Below are positions 6,314 to 10,706 of a stretch of DNA of 10,706 bases, in pieces. The DNA is from JALHTV01 sp049510055. GTDB lineage: Bacteria > Planctomycetota > Phycisphaerae > SM23-33. Within the stretch, counting starts at the first letter, position 1; every line of letters starts with the position of its first letter. The notes under the pieces are model-generated. The model did no database searches and was not told where the DNA came from. It was given only the letters and a program-made list of their open reading frames with translations. Where the stretch lies: the NCBI GenBank assembly GCA_049510055.1, contig JBEKZI010000075.1, positions 1 through 10,706 on the forward strand, read 5' to 3'. The position numbers were made by a program, and so were the translations under genes.

Positions 6314-7783
6314 ATGAACCCTCCCAACCCCCAGACATCAAGCAAATCCAACGATCTGACCGCCAAGCAGCGGATGGCCATCCCGCGCCAGGCGATGCCG
6401 CAGCGCGACCCGGCCGAGCGCGCCGAAGACTTCAACGAGGTGAACCTGGGCTTTCAGGAGCAACTGGCCGTTCTGGAGGCCAAGCGATGCCTCCAGTGCA
6501 AGGGCCGGCCTTGCGTGGCGGGCTGCCCGGTGGGCGTGAAGATTCCGGAGTTCCTAGACCTGGTCGCCCGCGGCCGGTTCGCCGAGGCGGCGGAGATGGT
6601 CTATGCGGACAACGACCTGCCGGCCATGACCGGCCGGGTCTGCCCGCAGGAAATCCAGTGCGAGGTCCGTTGCATCCGCGGCAAGAACGATAAGCCTGTA
6701 GCCGTCGGCCACCTGGAACGTTTCGTGGCGGATTGGACTATGGCCCACAAGCAAGGCCAGACCGCCCAAGCTGCCCCGCCGCCGCCCAGCGGCTTGAAGG
6801 TCGCGGTGGTGGGCAGCGGGCCGGCGGGCCTGACGGCCGCGGGACAACTGGCCCGCATGGGCCACAAGGTCACGATCTTCGAAGCCTTCCACCGCCCCGG
6901 CGGCGTGCTGGTGTACGGCATTCCGGAGTTCCGCCTGCCCAAAAAAATCGTGGACGCGGAGGTGGATCGGCTGCGGCGGATGGGCGTGGAGATTCGCTGC
7001 AACGTCATCATCGGCCGGACGTACAGTCTCAAGCAACTGCTGGAGGCCGAGGGGTACAGCGCGGTCTTCGTGGCCGTCGGGGCCGGACTGCCGCAGTTCA
7101 TGCGCGTGCCGGGCGAGAATCTCAAGGGCGTCTATTCGGCCAACGAGTACCTGACGCGCGTGAACCTGATGACGGCCTACCGTTTCCCCGACTCCGACAC
7201 GCCGGTGCAGATCGGCCAGTCCGTGGCGGTGGTGGGCGGCGGCAACACAGCCATGGACGCCGTCCGCACGGCCAAGCGGCTGGGGGCGAAACGCGCGACG
7301 ATCGTCTACCGCCGCAGCGAGGCGGAGATGCCCGCCCGCATCGAGGAAATCCACCACGCCAAGGAGGAGGGCATCGAATTCGACTTCCTGGTGGCGCCGG
7401 TGCGCGTCCTGGGCGACGAGAAGGGGTGGGTGCGGGCTATGGAATGCGTGCGGATGGAGCTGACCAATCCGGGCGAGGACGGACGCCGCGGCGTCAAACC
7501 CGTCGAAGGAAGCCACTTCGAGTTGCCGTGCGATGAGATCATCGTGGCCATCGGCGCCGGGGCCAATCCGCTGCTGACCAAATCCACCGAAGGCCTGGCG
7601 TTGAACAAGTGGGGCTACATCACGATCGACCCGGACGGCATGACCAACATTTCCGGCGTCTTCGCCGGCGGAGACATCGTCCGCGGCTCGGCCACCGTGA
7701 TCCTGGCCATGGGCGACGGCAAGCGCGCCGCCGCCACCATCGACGCCTGGCTGAAGGCCCACAAGTCGCCCCGCACAGCGTAA
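6314..7783 (+). CDS. nfnB: NfnB, large subunit (GltA/SudA-like) of the bifurcating reductase
   Basis: 489-residue flavoprotein, often annotated as homotetrameric NADPH glutamate synthase GltA or sulfide dehydrogenase SudA. An N-terminal Fe-S domain has CxxCxxxxCxxxC (Cys59, 62, 67, 71) and CxxxxxCxxxC (Cys110, 116, 120), fitting two [4Fe-4S] clusters; seven cysteines are seen, in line with the known Nfn use of one non-Cys ligand. The FAD Rossmann motif VAVVGSGPAGLTAAG is at 163-177, the NADP(H) motif VAVVGGGNTAMDA at 304-316, YRRSEAEMPAR at 332-342, and the closing AGGDIVRGSATV at 451-462. An adjacent nfnA makes NfnB far more likely than a stand-alone glutamate synthase subunit. About 20 extra N-terminal residues precede the part conserved in relatives, and no clear ribosome binding site precedes 6314, so ATG 6374 remains a possible start. 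Confidence 0.9.
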   Translation: MNPPNPQTSSKSNDLTAKQRMAIPRQAMPQRDPAERAEDFNEVNLGFQEQLAVLEAKRCLQCKGRPCVAGCPVGVKIPEFLDLVARGRFAEAAEMVYADNDLPAMTGRVCPQEIQCEVRCIRGKNDKPVAVGHLERFVADWTMAHKQGQTAQAAPPPPSGLKVAVVGSGPAGLTAAGQLARMGHKVTIFEAFHRPGGVLVYGIPEFRLPKKIVDAEVDRLRRMGVEIRCNVIIGRTYSLKQLLEAEGYSAVFVAVGAGLPQFMRVPGENLKGVYSANEYLTRVNLMTAYRFPDSDTPVQIGQSVAVVGGGNTAMDAVRTAKRLGAKRATIVYRRSEAEMPARIEEIHHAKEEGIEFDFLVAPVRVLGDEKGWVRAMECVRMELTNPGEDGRRGVKPVEGSHFELPCDEIIVAIGAGANPLLTKSTEGLALNKWGYITIDPDGMTNISGVFAGGDIVRGSATVILAMGDGKRAAATIDAWLKAHKSPRTA

Positions 7784-7802
7784 GCCCTTCCTTCAAAAAA
7801 CG
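7784..7802. other. 19-bp convergent intergenic spacer
   Basis: The nfnB stop and the stop of the oppositely oriented GT-C gene are separated by only 19 bases (C/T-rich followed by an A6 run). No hairpin fits in it, so any terminator for either gene would have to overlap the other gene's coding sequence. Confidence 0.6.
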
Positions 7803-9518
7803 TCAGCGGCCCGGCGACTGATCGGCCAGGACGAGCCGGCCCCAGAGGATATAGACGCTTTCCATCTGGCGGTCGAAATCGACGACCGGGCCGAAGCTGT
7901 GCAAATGCAGTTCCGGCCGCTGGGGGTCGTAGCAATAAACATCCAGCGACGGCATCTGTATGTAGTCCATCTGAACGAGCCGCCCGGCCAATTCATGAGG
8001 TCTGGAAAAGAAAGCCAACGCATCCGGCCAGGGGTAAGGCCGGTGCTCGCGATCCTGAAGGCCGAAAAATATGATCCAATCCGGATAGTGCCTGTCCATC
8101 AGGAGCGGGGCGCCGGCCTTCTCCAGTTCCTCCACCTTCTCCATCGGCAGGGTTGTTTGGGGCAGGAGCATGCAACCGAACTTGATCTTGTCGCCCAGAT
8201 AAAATTGAAGGGGAAGGCTAGGATATTCCGGGCACATGTAGACCACGTCGTCCTGTCGGGCATTCTGGCGGAGGAAGGCGATCACCTCGCTGTAGGCCGT
8301 GGGGTAATCGTGGCTCACCTCGTAGAGGTAGGCCGGCAGCAGCCAGTGGAATCGCCATCCCCACGGGCTGACGCTGAGGATGTTGGCGGATATGACGGCC
8401 AGGAAGATCACCGCCGCCAAAATCTTGGCCCGCCGGTGGACAAAATAGAGCACGGCCGCGACCAGGATCGACAGAAAAGGCAGTGCCGGCAGAAGGTATC
8501 GCGCGTCGGCCACGGTCATTCCGATCACGGGTTGGGGAGTCAACATCGCCACCAGCACGGCAAAGACGATGCTCAAGCATGCAAATTCCAAAATTCGCCG
8601 CGTGCGGCGGTCGCTTCGCCACGTAAAGATCACCACAAACACCAGGACCGCCGCCACCATCCACGGCAGGCCCAGCACGTTCAGATCCCGCACGTACCAC
8701 CACAGCAGCGTCGGCCGGCGATTGTCCCACATCGCGTTCCAGGGACTGTCGGGGTGATACCAAATCCGGTGGGCGACGGCATAGGGAACTGTCGCAGCGG
8801 CTACCAGGACCGCCGCCAGCCCAAGCTTCCAGAGGTCCTTGCGGCCCAACTCGCGCCGATGAAAAGCCACGTGGACGATGGCCAAGGCCCCCAAAAACGC
8901 CGCACAGTACAGGTAGTTGCTGTAAAACAACCCGATTACGGCGATGGCAAACACGACGTACCAAATCCATCGCGTCGTCGCCAGGCCGCGGCGATAGGCG
9001 TCGTACGACAGCAGGGAAAACAGCAGCCCCAAGGCATAGTACCGGCATTGGCGAATGTTGAGCAGGAACACCACCGAGAAGCCCAGCACGGCCAGGGCAT
9101 ACAGCCACAGGACCGGCTGATCGCGGAAGTCTCGGCGAACGATCAGGGCGAAGACGGCCAAGGCAGCCAGCCCCGCCACCACGAATGGAAACCGCCCCGT
9201 CCAAGTGGTCTGACCGAACAAGCGAAACGAAGCGGCCGTCACCGCGGAGTCCAGCCGTGAGTTGATGGTGTTGAGGTTGCGGTCCAGCAGCCGCCCGTTG
9301 CGGTAGATCAGCAGGTTCCGGCCGTCCCAGCCGGTGAACGTTCCGGTGGCCAGGAAGTTCCGGGCGATGACAGCCGTTTGGGCCTCGTCGTCCCAGAAGA
9401 CGGTGTTGTCCAGGCGAATGAGGGCCAGGGCGCCGACAGCGACAAACAGGGCCGCCACCGTAAGGGCACGGGCATGTCGGCGCACAAAGCTCACGACATT
9501 TTGTACGCCCGCGGTCAT
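7803..9518 (-). CDS. GT-C-type polytopic glycosyltransferase-like membrane protein
   Basis: 571-residue inner-membrane protein resembling the ArnT/PMT (GT39/GT83-like) class, which transfers sugars from polyprenyl-phosphate carriers to lipid or protein on the outer face. Seen: a first helix (about 17-36), an acidic FWDDEA motif in the first external loop (41-46; Asp43/Asp44 are candidate catalytic residues), a second acceptor-type segment NSRLDSAVTAASFRLFG (86-102), RQCRYYALGLL (156-166), then about nine more hydrophobic segments up to about 382, with DARYLLPALPFL at 338-349. Residues 400-571 form a soluble C-terminal domain lacking obvious motifs. GGAGG (complement of 9530-9534) precedes the ATG by 11 bases. 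It lies 86 bp downstream of the transketolase. No neighbour indicates its sugar or acceptor, so specificity is unknown. Confidence 0.78.
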   Translation of the reverse strand: MTAGVQNVVSFVRRHARALTVAALFVAVGALALIRLDNTVFWDDEAQTAVIARNFLATGTFTGWDGRNLLIYRNGRLLDRNLNTINSRLDSAVTAASFRLFGQTTWTGRFPFVVAGLAALAVFALIVRRDFRDQPVLWLYALAVLGFSVVFLLNIRQCRYYALGLLFSLLSYDAYRRGLATTRWIWYVVFAIAVIGLFYSNYLYCAAFLGALAIVHVAFHRRELGRKDLWKLGLAAVLVAAATVPYAVAHRIWYHPDSPWNAMWDNRRPTLLWWYVRDLNVLGLPWMVAAVLVFVVIFTWRSDRRTRRILEFACLSIVFAVLVAMLTPQPVIGMTVADARYLLPALPFLSILVAAVLYFVHRRAKILAAVIFLAVISANILSVSPWGWRFHWLLPAYLYEVSHDYPTAYSEVIAFLRQNARQDDVVYMCPEYPSLPLQFYLGDKIKFGCMLLPQTTLPMEKVEELEKAGAPLLMDRHYPDWIIFFGLQDREHRPYPWPDALAFFSRPHELAGRLVQMDYIQMPSLDVYCYDPQRPELHLHSFGPVVDFDRQMESVYILWGRLVLADQSPGR

Positions 9519-9604
9519 GCGTTAGGCCGCCTCCGGAACGCTTGGGACACCGGGGCCAAAGACCCGCCCCACCGGCAGACAGGCTTGAAATCAAAGCAAA
9601 AAAC
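9519..9604 (-). other. Short gap between transketolase and GT-C gene
   Basis: This 86-bp stretch has a six-T run right after the transketolase stop (complement of 9598-9603) and a small GC hairpin (GGGGC 9552-9556 with GCCCC 9566-9570) further on. The order is wrong for an intrinsic terminator, since the T run comes before the hairpin. I see no clear promoter, so read-through into the GT-C gene is plausible. Confidence 0.35.
9530..9534 (-). promoter_or_regulatory. Ribosome binding site of the GT-C gene
   Basis: On the minus strand GGAGG lies 11 bases before the ATG at 9518. The sequence is strong, the spacing slightly long. It supports the chosen start for the membrane protein. Confidence 0.55.
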
Positions 9605-10706
9605 CTAGCTGCTGCTGCGGTCGAAGACTTCCTGGGCGGCGGTGGCGATGTCCTGGCTGGTCAGGTGGACCTGCTTGAGGATGTCCTCGGGCGTCTTGGC
9701 GCTCTTGGGCACCGATTGCACGTACAGTGTCTTTACCGCCACGCCCAGATCGCTGGCGGCGGCCGCGGCGGTGATCTCGTCGGCGAAGCCGCCCAGATAA
9801 TTGTCTTCCACCACCAAAATCTGCCCGCGGCAATCGTCGCCGATCTGCAGAATTTCATCGGTGGCCAGCGGCATGGAGTAGACGTCGAGCAGCGAAGCCG
9901 AAAGTCCCGCCTCTTCCAGAAGCGCCAGGGCGGCCTTGGCGACGTGCACCATGTAGCCGCTGGCGGCGATGACCAGGTCCTCGCCGTCCACCAGGTGCTT
10001 GAAGCCGCCTGGCGTGAACTCCTCGGTTTCCTCGTAGAGGAACTCGACGTCCGGCCGATGCGTTCGCAGGTAGCAAATGCCCTCGGTGTTGGCCATCAGT
10101 TCGGTGAGCTTGAAGGCCGAGACGGCGTCGGAGGGGCAGAACACCTGGATGGCCGGGGCGCCGTCCACGCGATGCGAGTGCGCAAAGCTCCGCATGAAGG
10201 CCAGGTCCACCAGGCCCATCTGGCTGGGCCCGTCGGCCGCCAGCGTCACACCGGCGTGCGAGCCGCACAGCTTGATGTTGGCGTTGGAAATCGCCGCCAT
10301 CTCGAGCTGGTCGTAGCCGCGGACCAGGAACTTGGCAAAGCTGGAGATGAACGGAATCCGCTCGCCGGCGGCCAGGCCCACGGCGGCGGAAACCATGTTC
10401 TGCTCGGCGATGCGGGCCTCGAAGTAGCGGTCGGGGTACTTCTTGGCGAACATCTCGGCGAATGTGGAGTTCTTCACGTCGCCGTCCATCGCGACGAGGC
10501 GCGGATCGGCCCCCAGGGCCACCAGGGCCACACCGTAGGCGCGGCGCGTGGCCAGCTTTCGGGCGGCCAGGGCCTTTTCCAGACCCATCGCCGTCATCGC
10601 CTCCGAGAAACTGCCCGCGGAGATCTTCCCCGCCGCCGGACGCGACGCGGCCTTGGGCGCAACCAACTGAGCGGCGGAAACGTCCTGGGCGTCCGCCACG
10701 CCCAGC
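9605..10706 (-). CDS. Transketolase, C-terminal half (5' end off window)
   Basis: Thiamine diphosphate enzyme of the non-oxidative pentose phosphate pathway, cytosolic. The visible part, about 367 codons, begins with an Ala-rich linker and then the pyrimidine-binding domain: LVAMDGDVKNSTF, EARIAEQNMV with the conserved Glu that activates the cofactor, and CGSHAGVTLAADGPSQMG. The C-terminal domain follows with VIAASGYMVHVA and VEDNYLGGFADEI. The sequence resembles the animal-like, single-chain bacterial type more than the E. coli type. A GTG at 10699 could open the frame, but the frame remains open to the window edge and the first about 50 residues look like an interdomain linker, so a full-length gene whose diphosphate-binding domain lies past the right edge is the better reading. 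A split two-gene transketolase remains possible. Confidence 0.85.
   Translation of the reverse strand, partial: LGVADAQDVSAAQLVAPKAASRPAAGKISAGSFSEAMTAMGLEKALAARKLATRRAYGVALVALGADPRLVAMDGDVKNSTFAEMFAKKYPDRYFEARIAEQNMVSAAVGLAAGERIPFISSFAKFLVRGYDQLEMAAISNANIKLCGSHAGVTLAADGPSQMGLVDLAFMRSFAHSHRVDGAPAIQVFCPSDAVSAFKLTELMANTEGICYLRTHRPDVEFLYEETEEFTPGGFKHLVDGEDLVIAASGYMVHVAKAALALLEEAGLSASLLDVYSMPLATDEILQIGDDCRGQILVVEDNYLGGFADEITAAAAASDLGVAVKTLYVQSVPKSAKTPEDILKQVHLTSQDIATAAQEVFDRSSS

Noticed and set aside
7899..9260. Open frame of 453 codons on the + strand through the GT-C gene
   Set aside because: The product is rich in His, Gln and Arg with no hydrophobic core, while the opposite strand gives a coherent membrane protein.
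10697..10699. GTG as the start of a stand-alone transketolase C-terminal subunit
   Set aside because: Only seven bases lie upstream, no ribosome binding site can be seen, and the first residues look like an interdomain linker; it cannot be excluded but is less likely.

Overview
This is a GC-rich bacterial window, densely packed and fully coding apart from one intergenic gap of about 166 bp. It holds nine genes and no RNA gene, CRISPR array, insertion sequence or phage gene that I can see. The mix of genes fits a Planctomycetota-like (Phycisphaerae-type) bacterium with at least some anaerobic metabolism: a bacterial GH3-family adenylate-forming enzyme, a beta-CASP nuclease, a divergent RibD, a single-chain transketolase that resembles the animal type, and the electron-bifurcating pair NfnAB. 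That taxonomic call is an inference from gene content and base composition and is only moderately to weakly supported.

Region 1 (1-5293, + strand) is a probable five-gene transcription unit. It runs ribD (5' end cut by the window), then a GH3-family protein overlapping it by an ATGA junction, a beta-CASP metallo-beta-lactamase-fold RNase, a small three-helix membrane protein of unknown function, and a secreted S1/P1-nuclease/phospholipase-C-like zinc protein. The genes are 4 bp overlapping to 50 bp apart. They share no obvious pathway, so the grouping looks like co-transcription rather than one biochemical module.

Region 2 (5294-5459) is the only substantial intergenic stretch. It carries two hairpins and a weak promoter-like box. 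The first hairpin may end the upstream unit and the second may lie in the leader of the next one.

Region 3 (5460-7783, + strand) is nfnA-nfnB, encoding NADH-dependent reduced ferredoxin:NADP+ oxidoreductase. All the expected flavin, nucleotide and Fe-S motifs are present. The nfnA start is best placed at a TTG at 5460, because it sits six bases after an AGGAG.

Region 4 (7803-10706, - strand) converges on nfnB with only 19 bp between stop codons. It holds a polytopic GT-C-type glycosyltransferase-like protein and, upstream of it on the same strand, the C-terminal half of a transketolase that runs off the right edge.

I do not see a clear undescribed multi-gene system. The items most worth a second look are the S1/P1-like protein with a complete zinc-ligand pattern, the bacterial GH3 enzyme fused to the ribD operon, the altered motif in the RibD reductase domain, and the hairpin-rich nfnA leader.
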